From positions 186,001-250,000 of the forward strand of contig NZ_RCWH01000005.1 of assembly GCF_003668635.1 (NCBI RefSeq): a stretch of 64,000 nt of DNA, in the 5' to 3' direction. Source of the DNA: Planomicrobium sp. Y74. Its GTDB lineage: Bacteria > Bacillota > Bacilli > Bacillales_A > Planococcaceae. Both the position numbers and the translations under genes were made by a program. Shown in pieces: positions 26,675 through 38,872 of the stretch. The stretch's first letter is position 1; each line of letters opens with the position of its first letter. The notes below the pieces were generated by a model. It worked only from the letters and a program-made list of their open reading frames with translations. It was not told where the DNA came from and did not search any database.

Positions 26675-27508
26675 GTGACTGAATTTTTAGCGGAAGTGAT
26701 CGGAACGATGATTTTGATCATTTTTGGAGCCGGCGTTGTGGCCGGTGTCGTATTGAAAGATTCGAAAGCGGAGAACAGCGGCTGGATTGTGATTACCATT
26801 GCCTGGGGACTCGCTGTGACCATGGGCGTCTACGCGGTAGGGAGTTTTTCCGGCGCACATTTAAACCCCGCTGTTACGCTCGGTTTTGCATCTATTGGAG
26901 AATTGCCTTGGGCAAAAGTCCCTGTTTACATAGCGGCTCAAATCATCGGTGCCATTATTGGCGCGGCCATCGTGTTTTTCAATTATTTGCCGCATTGGTC
27001 ACGGACAGAAGACAAGACAACAAAATTGGCTGTATTTTCGACAATTCCGGCTATCCGCCGGCCACTTTCGAATTTGGTCAGTGAAATCATCGGGACGACT
27101 GTATTGGTCATGGGGCTCCTGTTCATAGGAGCCAACGAATTTACAGAAGGCCTGAATCCGTTGATCGTCGGTGCGCTGATCATCGCAATCGGCATGTCGC
27201 TCGGCGGCACTACAGGCTATGCCATCAACCCGGCACGTGATTTGGGGCCGAGAATTGCCCATGCCTTATTGCCGATTCCCGGTAAAGGCGGTTCGGACTG
27301 GTCATATGCCTGGGTTCCTATTGTGGGACCGGTTTTTGGCGGTATTTATGGTGCCATTTTCTACAAAGCCATATTTACAAATGCATATGGATTGCCATTC
27401 TGGATACTGAGCGCAATCTTCATATCGGTTTTATTGACCGCTGCAGTTGCAGAACTGAAGAGAAGCCGTCAGAAGGCAGAGCAATTAGAAGAAACTACGG
27501 TTTCATAG
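26675..27508 (+). CDS. glpF: Glycerol uptake facilitator GlpF (copy 1)
   Basis: 277 residues from GTG 26675, six bases after GGAGGAG; the frame opens earlier inside the leader. It is an aquaglyceroporin with six membrane helices and both NPA boxes (GAHLNPAVTLG and GYAINPARDLGPR); the Asp after the second box is typical of glycerol channels. It is followed 18 bp later by glpK, with the glpK ribosome site in between. Copy 2 at 31510 is highly similar in protein but differs at many silent sites. Confidence 0.95.
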   Translation: MTEFLAEVIGTMILIIFGAGVVAGVVLKDSKAENSGWIVITIAWGLAVTMGVYAVGSFSGAHLNPAVTLGFASIGELPWAKVPVYIAAQIIGAIIGAAIVFFNYLPHWSRTEDKTTKLAVFSTIPAIRRPLSNLVSEIIGTTVLVMGLLFIGANEFTEGLNPLIVGALIIAIGMSLGGTTGYAINPARDLGPRIAHALLPIPGKGGSDWSYAWVPIVGPVFGGIYGAIFYKAIFTNAYGLPFWILSAIFISVLLTAAVAELKRSRQKAEQLEETTVS

Positions 27509-29029
<1,521 letters not shown>

Positions 29030-29045
29030 AACAACCTTACAAGTT

Positions 29046-29129
29046 AATATCATAGGCCGGAGATACCGAGAGACCAAGCCAGTTCAGCAGAAGAAATTCT
29101 GCAGCTGTGCCGTGGTCTCTCTTTTTTTG
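29046..29129 (+). promoter_or_regulatory. Leader/attenuator before glpD copy 1
   Basis: GAGAGACCA (29068) and TGGTCTCTC (29113) pair, followed by seven T. It is an intercistronic terminator just before glpD, the place where GlpP antitermination acts in relatives. Confidence 0.75.
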
Positions 29130-29190
29130 TGGAGATTGCAGGTGCAGAGCGAAATAAAGCATCTTATATATGGAAGAGGAGAGATTTTTG

Positions 29191-30846
29191 ATGAAATTTT
29201 CAAGTTTGAAACGCAGCGAAACAATCGGTACTATGAAAAACGCACCTTTGGATTTATTGGTAATTGGCGGGGGAATTACCGGCGCCGGTATCGCCTTGGA
29301 CGCAAGTGTCAGAGACGTTAAGACGGCAGTGGTGGAAATGCAGGATTTCGCAGCAGGCACCAGCAGCCGTTCAACCAAATTGGTGCACGGCGGTTTGCGT
29401 TACCTGAAACAGTTTGAAGTGAAAATGGTGGCTGAAGTCGGCAAGGAACGTGAAATCGTTTATGAAAACGGCCCTCACGTGACAACGCCGGAATGGATGC
29501 TGCTGCCGTTTTACAAAGGCGGTACGTTCGGTCCGCTCAGCACCAACGTCGGCTTGCGCGTCTATGACTTTTTGGCGGGCGTCAAACGGGAAGAGCGCAG
29601 AAAGATGCTGAGCCGCAAAGAAACGTTGAAACGCGAGCCTTTATTGAAAAAAGAAGGCTTGAAAGGCGGCGGTTATTATGTGGAATACAAAACAGATGAT
29701 GCGCGCCTGACCATTGAAGTGATGAAAAAAGCGGTTGAAAAAGGGGCTCTTGCGTTAAACTACGCAAAAGTCGTCGATTTCATCTATGACGGCGGCAAAG
29801 CGATCGGCATCCGCATGGAAGATCAGACAAACGGAGACATCCATGAAATCTTTGCGAAAAGAATCGTCAATGCAGCCGGCCCATGGGTCGATACATTACG
29901 CGAAAAAGACCATTCGAAAAAAGGCAAAACGCTGCAGCTGACAAAAGGGATCCATTTGATTTTCGACGGCAAGCGTTTCCCGCTGAAACAGGCGATCTAT
30001 TTCGATATGCCGGACGGCCGGATGGCATTCGCTATTCCACGTGAAGGCAAAGTGTACGTCGGAACGACGGATACCGTTTACGAAGCAGACATTGCACATC
30101 CGACGATGACGCGTGCTGACCGTGATTATGTACTTCGCGCGATTGATTTCATGTTCCCGGAAGTAGCCATCAGCGAGGACGATATCGAATCGAGCTGGGC
30201 GGGATTGCGTCCGCTTATACACGAGGAAGGCAAAGATCCATCAGAAATTTCACGTAAAGACGAAATTTTCATTTCGGATTCCGGGTTGATTTCCATCGCA
30301 GGCGGCAAGTTGACCGGCTATCGGAAAATGGGCGAAAGCATTATTGACCTGGTGACGGAGCAATTAAAAAAAGAGCACGATCTGCGTTTCCCGAAAGTTT
30401 CCACGAAGCATCTGCCGATTTCCGGCGGTGAAGTGGGCGGATCGGAAGGATTCAAATCGTTCCGCATCGACCGCGAACAGCAGGCGATGGCAATGGGGCT
30501 GAACCAGGAAACGGCTGCTATGCTGACAAGCCGTTACGGTGCCAATGTCGACCAGGTGCTGGGATTGTTCGCCAGCAGACGTGAGGAAGCGGCACAGGCA
30601 GGCCTGGATCCATTGGTATTTGCAATGCTCCGTTACGCGATGGAATATGAAGCGGCTTATAAACCGGTCGACTTTTTCGTCCGCCGGACTGGAGCGTTAT
30701 TATTCGATATCCAATTTGTCTATACCTTCAAAGATGCGGCGATTGCACATATGGCGGCAAGTTTCGGGTGGACAGAGCAGCAAATTCAAAGCTATACAAC
30801 AGAATTGGATGTGCTGTTGCACGAAGCGACCAATCCGGTTGGATGA
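29191..30846 (+). CDS. glpD: Aerobic glycerol-3-phosphate dehydrogenase GlpD (copy 1)
   Basis: 551 residues from ATG 29191 behind GGAGAG; an ATG at 29170 lacks a ribosome site. It has the FAD-binding N-terminus DLLVIGGGITGAGIALD, GTSSRSTKLVHGGLRYLKQFE, VNAAGPWVD, GTTDTVYEAD and SWAGLRPL. The enzyme oxidises glycerol-3-phosphate to DHAP and feeds electrons to quinone at the membrane. Bases 29335-29513 are almost identical to copy 2 (one difference), unlike the flanking parts, which points to gene conversion. Confidence 0.95.
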   Translation: MKFSSLKRSETIGTMKNAPLDLLVIGGGITGAGIALDASVRDVKTAVVEMQDFAAGTSSRSTKLVHGGLRYLKQFEVKMVAEVGKEREIVYENGPHVTTPEWMLLPFYKGGTFGPLSTNVGLRVYDFLAGVKREERRKMLSRKETLKREPLLKKEGLKGGGYYVEYKTDDARLTIEVMKKAVEKGALALNYAKVVDFIYDGGKAIGIRMEDQTNGDIHEIFAKRIVNAAGPWVDTLREKDHSKKGKTLQLTKGIHLIFDGKRFPLKQAIYFDMPDGRMAFAIPREGKVYVGTTDTVYEADIAHPTMTRADRDYVLRAIDFMFPEVAISEDDIESSWAGLRPLIHEEGKDPSEISRKDEIFISDSGLISIAGGKLTGYRKMGESIIDLVTEQLKKEHDLRFPKVSTKHLPISGGEVGGSEGFKSFRIDREQQAMAMGLNQETAAMLTSRYGANVDQVLGLFASRREEAAQAGLDPLVFAMLRYAMEYEAAYKPVDFFVRRTGALLFDIQFVYTFKDAAIAHMAASFGWTEQQIQSYTTELDVLLHEATNPVG

Positions 30847-30865
30847 ACAGCATAAAATATAGACA

Positions 30866-31270
30866 TATGAGTTGAATTAATAATTTTTAACAGTTGATAT
30901 TGCGCAAAACAGCTTCGCTTGCCGGGGGCTCGCGCTGAACTAACTCGGTCTCGTTGCACTTCGCCCGAGTGGATTTCAGCACTTCGCTCGAAAGGGAGTT
31001 GGAAAGCCAACTCCCTTTCTGCTCCCCAAGGCGTCTTCGCTGTTTTGCTCCATATCTCTAGAGATTTCTCTCAGCAAAGGCGCGGCTCCGGAGCAGGCGA
31101 ATGCCGACCGGAGCAATAAGACGAGTGCTCTTCTCGGCTTATTGCGGGAGGCAAGGTTCGCCACACGCAGATGGCGCAACCTTTGCGACGAGCAGTGCGC
31201 AGGAGCATAATCTTTGCACTGTCCATAGCGCCGAAGCGGTATAGAATTTATTTCTTAAGTTCAACTCATA
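30866..31270. mobile_element. MITE-like, highly structured non-coding element
   Basis: TATGAGTTGAA (30866-30876) and TTCAACTCATA (31260-31270) are perfect 11-bp terminal inverted repeats about 400 bp apart. Inside is a GC-rich string of hairpins: ACTCGG/CCGAGT near 30943-30971, a perfect 13-bp stem with a 4-nt loop at 30990-31019, CAATAAG/CTTATTG at 31114-31144, and GGTTCGCC/GGCGCAACC near 31154. Apparent ORFs have no ribosome sites and are produced by the repeats. A stretch like 31034-31072 recurs in reverse at 50960. No transposase is inside, so it would move in trans. It separates the two glpFKD sets. Confidence 0.7.
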
Positions 31271-31274
31271 CAGA

Positions 31275-31306
31275 AAGCAGCCGAAGAAAAATCGGCTGCT
31301 TTTTTT
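31275..31306 (+). terminator. Terminator downstream of glpD copy 1
   Basis: GCAGCCGA and TCGGCTGC pair around a 6-nt A-rich loop, followed by seven T. It is now separated from glpD by the MITE-like element, which therefore probably inserted between gene and terminator. Confidence 0.85.
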
Positions 31307-31332
31307 GTTTGCTTAAATATTCAGAATAGGGA

Positions 31333-31361
31333 TTGACAGCGCTTTCTTTTCCGTGTAACTT
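31333..31361 (+). promoter_or_regulatory. Promoter of glpF copy 2 with cre site
   Basis: TTGACA (31333) and TAACTT (31356) are 17 bp apart. TGACAGCGCTTTCT (31334-31347) is a cre with one mismatch, at the same offset as in copy 1. Confidence 0.75.
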
Positions 31362-31458
31362 TAGTATTAACAAGTTAAGAGCTGTGTTGGAGACCTGAGA
31401 TTCGCACATCAATGAGTACTTCTATGAAGAAGAGCTCTCATTGATTGCGGATTTTTTT
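31362..31458 (+). promoter_or_regulatory. GlpP-responsive leader and attenuator before glpF copy 2
   Basis: ACAAGTTAAGAGCTGTGT matches the first leader. ATCAATGAG and CTCATTGAT then form the terminator stem, followed by TTTTTTT. The stem sequence has diverged from copy 1 while the upstream motif is kept, which marks the motif as the probable GlpP target. Confidence 0.78.
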
Positions 31459-31509
31459 AGTGGTCGTTTATATGGCTTTTACTTTAAAAAGAAAAAGGAG
31501 TGTTGGGTG

Positions 31510-33922
<2,413 letters not shown>

Positions 33923-33938
33923 CCGGCCGTAGAATTCA

Positions 33939-33996
33939 GGGGACCAACACCATCTGCAGATTATATTCTGAGGATGCGTTTTGGTCTCCTTTTTTA
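33939..33996 (+). promoter_or_regulatory. Leader/attenuator before glpD copy 2
   Basis: GGGGACCAA (33939) and TTGGTCTCC (33981) form the stem, followed by six T, in the same intercistronic position as in copy 1. Confidence 0.7.
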
Positions 33997-34032
33997 CTTA
34001 TAGATACCAGGAATATAAAGGAGAGAATGGAC

Positions 34033-35727
34033 ATGGGATTTTCCAGTTACGACAGAGGGAAGATTGTTCAGGGTATGGGAAGCCGGAAGTGGGATTTGCT
34101 GGTTATTGGCGGCGGAATCACAGGAGCAGGAATCGCCCTTGATGCGTCGGCCAGGGGTCTAGCAACGGCCTTAGTCGAAATGCAGGATTTCGCAGCAGGC
34201 ACCAGCAGCCGTTCAACCAAATTGGTGCACGGTGGTTTGCGTTACCTGAAACAGTTTGAAGTGAAAATGGTGGCTGAAGTCGGCAAGGAACGTGAAATCG
34301 TTTATGAAAACGGCCCTCACGTGACAACGCCGGAATGGATGCTGCTGCCGTTTTATAAAGGAGGCACATTCGGCTCGTTCAGTACAAGCATCGGCTTGTG
34401 GGTTTACGACTTTTTAGCCGGAGTTAAAAAAAGCGAAAGACGGAAAATGCTGAGTCGTGCAGAAACCTTGAAACGTGAGCCTTTATTGAAAAAAGAAAGT
34501 TTAAAAGGCGGTGGCTACTATGTGGAATATAAGACGGATGATGCGCGTCTGACGATTGAAGTGATAAAAAAAGCAGTCGAAAAAGGGGCTCTTGCGATAA
34601 ATTATACCAAAGTTACGGATTTAATATACGAGGGGCATAAGGTGGCTGGGATCCGTGTGGAAGATCAGATTACAGGGGAAATCCATGAAGTCTATGCGAA
34701 AAAAATTGTCAATGCAGCCGGTCCGTGGGTCGACACATTACGGGAAAAAGACCATTCGAAAAAAGGCAAAACACTGCAGTTGACAAAAGGGATTCATTTG
34801 GTATTCGATGGGAGGCGTTTCCCGTTGAAACAGGCCATCTATTTTGATATGCCGGACGGCCGGATGGCATTCGCGATTCCGCGTGAAGGCAAAGTTTATG
34901 TTGGCACGACGGACACAGTATATGAGGGTGACATCGCACATCCGACGATGACACAGACTGACCGGGATTATGTACTTCGTGCAATCGATTTCATGTTTCC
35001 AGAAGTGGACATCAGCGAGGAAGATATCGAATCGAGCTGGGCAGGACTGCGTCCGCTCATTCAAGAAGAAGGCAAAAATCCATCTGAAATCTCGCGCAAG
35101 GACGAAATCTTCATCTCGGATTCTGGTTTTATTTCGATTGCAGGTGGAAAGTTGACCGGCTACCGGAAAATGGGTGAAAGCATTGTCGACTTGGTTACGG
35201 AGCAATTGGAGAAAGAGCAGGGAACGCGCTTCCCAAAAGTTTCGACAAAACAATTGCCGATTTCGGGCGGTGAAGTCAGAGGGTCTAAAGGGTTCAAAGC
35301 ATTTCGCGCTGACCGCGAGCAGCAGGCTGTGAAGCTTGGCCTGGATCTTAAAATTGCGCAGATACTGACGAATCGTTACGGGGCCAATGTTGACCAGGTT
35401 CTGGCATTTTTTGTAACAGGCCGAAAAGAAGCGGAACAGGCTAATCTCGATCCGGTTGTCTATGCAATGCTCCGCTATGCAATCGAATATGAAGCGGCTT
35501 ATAAACCGGTCGATTTTTTTGTCCGCCGGACAGGAGCTCTTTACTTTGACATTCAATGGGTTTATTCACATAAGAAAGCTGTTATTGACCTTATGGCGAA
35601 AGAATTTGACTGGAATGAACGACAAATTATTGCTTATACTGACGAATTGGATAATCTACTATACGAAGCGGTGCTCCCCCTCGAAGCAGCTAATAAAGTT
35701 GGTTCTTTATCCAGCAATGCAGGATGA
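34033..35727 (+). CDS. glpD: Aerobic glycerol-3-phosphate dehydrogenase GlpD (copy 2)
   Basis: 564 residues from ATG 34033, seven bases after GGAGAG. The FAD motif is DLLVIGGGITGAGIALD, followed by the same GlpD blocks as copy 1. The C-terminal extension (EAANKVGSLSSNAG) and the N-terminus (MGFSSYDRGKIVQGMG) differ from copy 1. Bases 34177-34355 match copy 1 (29335-29513) at all but one position. It closes the second glpFKD set and is followed by its own terminator. Confidence 0.95.
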   Translation: MGFSSYDRGKIVQGMGSRKWDLLVIGGGITGAGIALDASARGLATALVEMQDFAAGTSSRSTKLVHGGLRYLKQFEVKMVAEVGKEREIVYENGPHVTTPEWMLLPFYKGGTFGSFSTSIGLWVYDFLAGVKKSERRKMLSRAETLKREPLLKKESLKGGGYYVEYKTDDARLTIEVIKKAVEKGALAINYTKVTDLIYEGHKVAGIRVEDQITGEIHEVYAKKIVNAAGPWVDTLREKDHSKKGKTLQLTKGIHLVFDGRRFPLKQAIYFDMPDGRMAFAIPREGKVYVGTTDTVYEGDIAHPTMTQTDRDYVLRAIDFMFPEVDISEEDIESSWAGLRPLIQEEGKNPSEISRKDEIFISDSGFISIAGGKLTGYRKMGESIVDLVTEQLEKEQGTRFPKVSTKQLPISGGEVRGSKGFKAFRADREQQAVKLGLDLKIAQILTNRYGANVDQVLAFFVTGRKEAEQANLDPVVYAMLRYAIEYEAAYKPVDFFVRRTGALYFDIQWVYSHKKAVIDLMAKEFDWNERQIIAYTDELDNLLYEAVLPLEAANKVGSLSSNAG

Positions 35728-35795
35728 AAGGAAAAACTCCTTCAGCAAGAAATGAACTGATTCAAAAAGCAGATAAAAGAATGAAGCGTTTGTTG

Positions 35796-35834
35796 GACAT
35801 GATTCCGGTATACTGCCGGGTTCATGTCTTTTTG
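35796..35834 (+). terminator. Terminator of the second glp set
   Basis: GACATGA..CCGG pairs with CCGG..TTCATGTC, followed by TTTTTG. Confidence 0.75.
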
Positions 35835-35857
35835 TTTGGTTGAAAGAAATATTAAAA

Positions 35858-35932
35858 AATGTATCCTTTTCTTTCCTAACTCCCTATATAACAAGTAAGG
35901 AGCCTTTCGGGACCTGTTGTATAAAAGGAGAT
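35858..35932 (+). promoter_or_regulatory. Leader-like element, copy B, before the DUF4357 gene
   Basis: It is similar to 24290-24355. TATAACA...TGTTGTATA arms enclose AAGGAGCCTTTCGGGA. It ends just before the AAAGGAG of the gene at 35939. It may be a promoter/leader; its role is not known. Confidence 0.4.
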
Positions 35933-35938
35933 GAATAA

Positions 35939-36388
35939 ATGACGAAAACGCAGTTTGTAAAACAAATCACGCATCCGGATTACGGCGAGCTTTATCAGTT
36001 TTATGAAGTAGATGAAGCGACGCGGATGAAGACGTTGGTGGATCCGTTCGATGCCGGGATCCTGCTGATGGCGATGGAGGAAGAAGAGTTACCGGAGATT
36101 TTGGCGATCACATCAAAACGTGGAGCAGATGCCACCGGTTATTATGCCGGCGAGCAATTTGTGGTGCAGAAAGGGTCGAAATTTGCGGCGTCGACTACGG
36201 TGAAATGTCCGAAGAAGTATGTGAAGCTGCGCGAAAAGCTGATTTTGGATGGCTTACTGATTCCGTTGCATAATCAGCTGTTTTTAATGGAAGATTATGA
36301 GTTCGAATCGGTAAGGTCAGCGATGGGAACAGTCATTGGCGGCTGGGCAAAAGGGCGGCACGGCTGGAAAAGGAAGAAAACAACATAA
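35939..36388 (+). CDS. DUF4357-type protein
   Basis: 149 residues; ATG follows AAAGGAGATG. The C-terminal half has GEQFVVQKGSKFA...KYVKLREKLILDGLL...LFLMEDYEFESVRSAMGTVIGGWAKGRHGWK, the DUF4357 pattern. This small domain is often attached to GIY-YIG or methyltransferase proteins. Here it is alone, with an unrecognised N-terminal half. It ends 42 bp before the amidase gene, with which it is probably co-transcribed. Its function is unknown. Confidence 0.65.
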   Translation: MTKTQFVKQITHPDYGELYQFYEVDEATRMKTLVDPFDAGILLMAMEEEELPEILAITSKRGADATGYYAGEQFVVQKGSKFAASTTVKCPKKYVKLREKLILDGLLIPLHNQLFLMEDYEFESVRSAMGTVIGGWAKGRHGWKRKKTT

Positions 36389-36430
36389 GGAATGCAGCGT
36401 AAGGTCAAACTAAAAACTTGGGGGTTAGTT

Positions 36431-37411
36431 ATGAAGAACTTTTTAGCATTGCCGAATGTCGTGGATATGCGCAGCCGTCTCCCGAAGAAACAGAATTACA
36501 GCGCGCGTAGTAAGAGGATCACCACCCGCGTCTGGCATCATTCACTGACACTGTCGCATTTGGCAGGATCCGACGCCGCGAGTTTCGCCACCTATCATAT
36601 AGAAGCAAACGGCTGGCCGGGGGTTGCGTATGCAATCATCATTGAACCGAAAAATGTCATTCAGACGCCGCGCGGGAAACGGGCGCGGATAGTGTGGGCG
36701 CATGATTTTGACCGGCGCACGTATCATGTGGGCAACGCCAATGATTATTCGCTCGGCATTTGTGTCGCGGGCGATTACCGCAATGAACGCATGCGGGATT
36801 TTGTCAAAGAGACGATCGATGAATTGCAGGCGGCGCTAGTGGCGGACGGCACCGGCCGCGAAGACAAATCGCATCACGAGATGCCGGGCTATAGCTGGAA
36901 AGCGTGCTGTGTGTTTGATTATAAAGGAGCTTTCAAATTCCTGAATCAGCAGGCGCTGGTCAAACCGGTGCCTGCGACATATACGATCCAGGAAGGTGAT
37001 ACGTTTTGGAATATCGCGAATAATATGGACGGCATCCGGGTGGCGGATTTGGAGGCGGCGAATCCGGGCGTCGACAGTCGCGCTTTGCAAATTGGGCAGG
37101 TCATTAAGCTGGGGGAGGCAAAAGAGGCCGCTTCAAAAGAAGAAGCTGCTGAAGCGATTCCGGACCGGCAAATCGCCATGAAGGAATTTGTTTTATTGCC
37201 GAAAACGGCGAAGACATGGAAGACCTACCGGCTGGACGTAGCGCCGGTTTCGAAGAACAGCGACTGGAGTTTGACGCCGGCAAAGTTTGGAGGACTGGAA
37301 TATGAGATACTGGGCTATCCGCAAGCGCATATTGCGACGATTGAAACGGGCAGAGGCTATCGGAATATTTACGTTGCGCCGTCGACCGGTGCCAAGATTT
37401 TCATGAAATAA
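36431..37411 (+). CDS. N-acetylmuramoyl-L-alanine amidase-like protein with LysM domain
   Basis: 326 residues from ATG 36431, six bases after GGGGG; an ATG at 36392 has a weaker site. The N-terminal half is an amidase/PGRP-like fold: TRVWHHSLT gives the first metal-ligand His, and GWPGVAYAIIIEP, YHVGNANDYSLGICVAGDY and DKSHHEMPGYSWKACC follow. A LysM repeat covers about residues 178-222 (YTIQEGDTFWNIANNMDG...LQIGQVIKL). No signal peptide is visible, which resembles phage endolysins or spore-type amidases. A C-terminal region of about 80 residues is unassigned. Confidence 0.82.
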   Translation: MKNFLALPNVVDMRSRLPKKQNYSARSKRITTRVWHHSLTLSHLAGSDAASFATYHIEANGWPGVAYAIIIEPKNVIQTPRGKRARIVWAHDFDRRTYHVGNANDYSLGICVAGDYRNERMRDFVKETIDELQAALVADGTGREDKSHHEMPGYSWKACCVFDYKGAFKFLNQQALVKPVPATYTIQEGDTFWNIANNMDGIRVADLEAANPGVDSRALQIGQVIKLGEAKEAASKEEAAEAIPDRQIAMKEFVLLPKTAKTWKTYRLDVAPVSKNSDWSLTPAKFGGLEYEILGYPQAHIATIETGRGYRNIYVAPSTGAKIFMK

Positions 37412-37789
37412 AGGATGGAAAGCAGAATGGGGAATGTTTAATAAAAAATTTGCATTTAAATAAAAGTGAAGGTCATTTTTTTATTGGTATTTTTTTAAAA
37501 AACCGTATACAGGGTCTTTTTAATTTAATATAATGGTAAAAAGTAGAAAAATTAAAGGCTTTTATATTCATCTGACGATTTGGTTCATAACGCCTGTCAT
37601 AACGAAAAATTTATTACGACACAAGTTGTAAATATAACTGAAAAGTCAGGAGAAGTATTAAGGATTCATAAAGACAGCAGGATAGGTGTCCCCAATAGTG
37701 TTTTAAAAAGACTATAGGAATACATTGAAATGGATACAAAGAAATTAAAAGATAGTATCAAAAATTAAAGACAGACTGGGGAAATTAAA
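37412..37789. other. AT-rich gap with possible gene remnant
   Basis: No intact gene. It contains poly-T stretches near 37480-37500 and the coding-like frame listed separately at 37556-37717. Confidence 0.5.
37556..37717 (+). pseudogene. Possible remnant of a polymorphic-toxin C-terminus
   Basis: A stop-bounded frame without start or ribosome site reads DDLVHNACHNEKF...QVVNITEKSGEVLRIHKD...GVPNSVLKRL. The LVHNAC motif is the usual end of pretoxin-HINT domains, just before a toxin domain. The remainder looks like real protein but I cannot name it. Confidence 0.35.
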
Positions 37790-38098
37790 ATGACGAACAT
37801 TGCTGTGAAACAAGGATTATCTACGCAAGAGTTGACAATGGTTCAATCGGAAATGATGAACAAGCAAAAATCGAAAGGAATTGCATACGCACTATGGTTC
37901 TTCCTTGGTGGTTTGGGTGGACACCGTTATTATGCGGGGGATGTTGGAATTGGAATTGCAATGACATTGACGCTTGGCGGTTTAGGTATTTGGGCATTTA
38001 TTGACGTTTTCTTTATCGGAAAAGCCATTGAGAATAAGAACGAAAAAATTGAACGAGATATTATTAGTAATGTAAAACGTTACTCATCAGCAGCTTAA
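37790..38098 (+). CDS. TM2 domain membrane protein
   Basis: 102 residues. The TM2 signature is clear: KSKGIAYALWFFLGGLGGHRYYAGDVGIG followed by LTLGGLGIWAFIDVFFIGKAIENKN, two membrane helices joined by a short turn with the conserved GxHRFY-like motif. Both flanks are polar, and the start ATG follows a weak GGGGAAA. It is monocistronic, with a strong terminator after it. The family function is unclear; some members accompany polymorphic toxin loci. Confidence 0.88.
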   Translation: MTNIAVKQGLSTQELTMVQSEMMNKQKSKGIAYALWFFLGGLGGHRYYAGDVGIGIAMTLTLGGLGIWAFIDVFFIGKAIENKNEKIERDIISNVKRYSSAA

Positions 38099-38127
38099 GG
38101 AAGAGCTAAAGCCCTTAACCTGAACAC

Positions 38128-38180
38128 AAACCAAAATGGGATCACTTTTTTAAAGTGGCTCCCGTTTTGGTTTTTTTTGG
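38128..38180 (+). terminator. Terminator after the TM2 gene
   Basis: AACCAAAATGGGATCAC pairs with GTGGCTCCCGTTTTGGTT around a 9-nt loop, followed by eight T. Confidence 0.9.
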
Positions 38181-38281
38181 CCCCTAATATCCTGTACGTA
38201 CTTACTCTATAAACAAACTCAAAAAGCTCTTACAATTAACCGCTGAAGAATTTGCTTCAGCTTTTTATTTACTAGAAAGGA

Positions 38282-38325
38282 TTGTCGCTGTGAAAAAGGT
38301 GGTATAGAATAAGAACAAATGTTCT
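38282..38325 (+). promoter_or_regulatory. Promoter with LexA (SOS) box before the yolD-like gene
   Basis: TTGTCG (38282) and TAGAAT (38305) are 17 bp apart. AGAACAAATGTTCT at 38312-38325, just after the -10, fits the Bacillus LexA box GAAC-N4-GTTC with its preferred inner bases. Confidence 0.8.
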
Positions 38326-38348
38326 TATTTTTACAGGAGGTGGTCGCA

Positions 38349-38714
38349 GTGAAGAAGATGAACAAAGAGTTCAAGATGCAGGGCGATATCAAGGACCGGG
38401 GGAATATCAAATGGCAGGGGCTGATGCTGCCGGAACATATCCAGATGCTGCGCGAATGGTACGCGGAAGATGAGCAGGTGCCGAAACCGGACCTTGATGA
38501 GTTCGACCTTCAGCTAATCCAGGAAGAACTCGATATTGCATTGAAGCGGAAATGTGAAGTGCTGATCGAGACTTGGCGGGACAAGCAGCTGTTCAAGCAT
38601 CGCGGGGTCATCGAGCGCATCGATGTGGCGCACCGTGAACTCGTTTATGAAAGTCCGTTCGGGATGGAGCGGCTGGTGCTTGATGAGATTGTGGGGGTTA
38701 CGTTAATCGACTAG
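38349..38714 (+). CDS. YolD-like family protein
   Basis: 121 residues from GTG 38349 directly after AGGAGG. The YolD pattern is visible: DRGNIKWQGLMLPEHIQMLREW, then a C-terminal small beta-barrel (VLIETWRDKQLFKHRGVIERIDVAHRELVYESPFGMERLVLDEIVGV). YolD-like proteins usually accompany SOS Y-family polymerases (UvrX/YqjW), but none is nearby. The LexA box in front shows it is DNA-damage controlled. An accessory role in translesion synthesis in trans is inferred. Confidence 0.85.
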   Translation: MKKMNKEFKMQGDIKDRGNIKWQGLMLPEHIQMLREWYAEDEQVPKPDLDEFDLQLIQEELDIALKRKCEVLIETWRDKQLFKHRGVIERIDVAHRELVYESPFGMERLVLDEIVGVTLID

Positions 38715-38872
38715 GAGGGCTGCCTGTGGGGCGGTCTTTTTTAATGGGGAATTTTAAAGCGGTGATGTCTGTTTGTACTCAATTGACTGTCCCTGACGCT
38801 TCCTGTATATTGAAAAAGTAATTAATTGTCAGAAAAATTAAATAGATTTTTTTATTGTCAAGGAGGGCCGCC

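Noticed and set aside
30919..31179. Overlapping ORFs on both strands (30919-31119, 30976-31179)
   Set aside because: They lie wholly in the hairpin-rich MITE-like element, have no ribosome sites and no protein-like conservation.
34738..35556. 272-codon minus-strand ORF
   Set aside because: It is antisense to glpD copy 2; the equivalent frame appears opposite glpD copy 1, as expected for a shadow.
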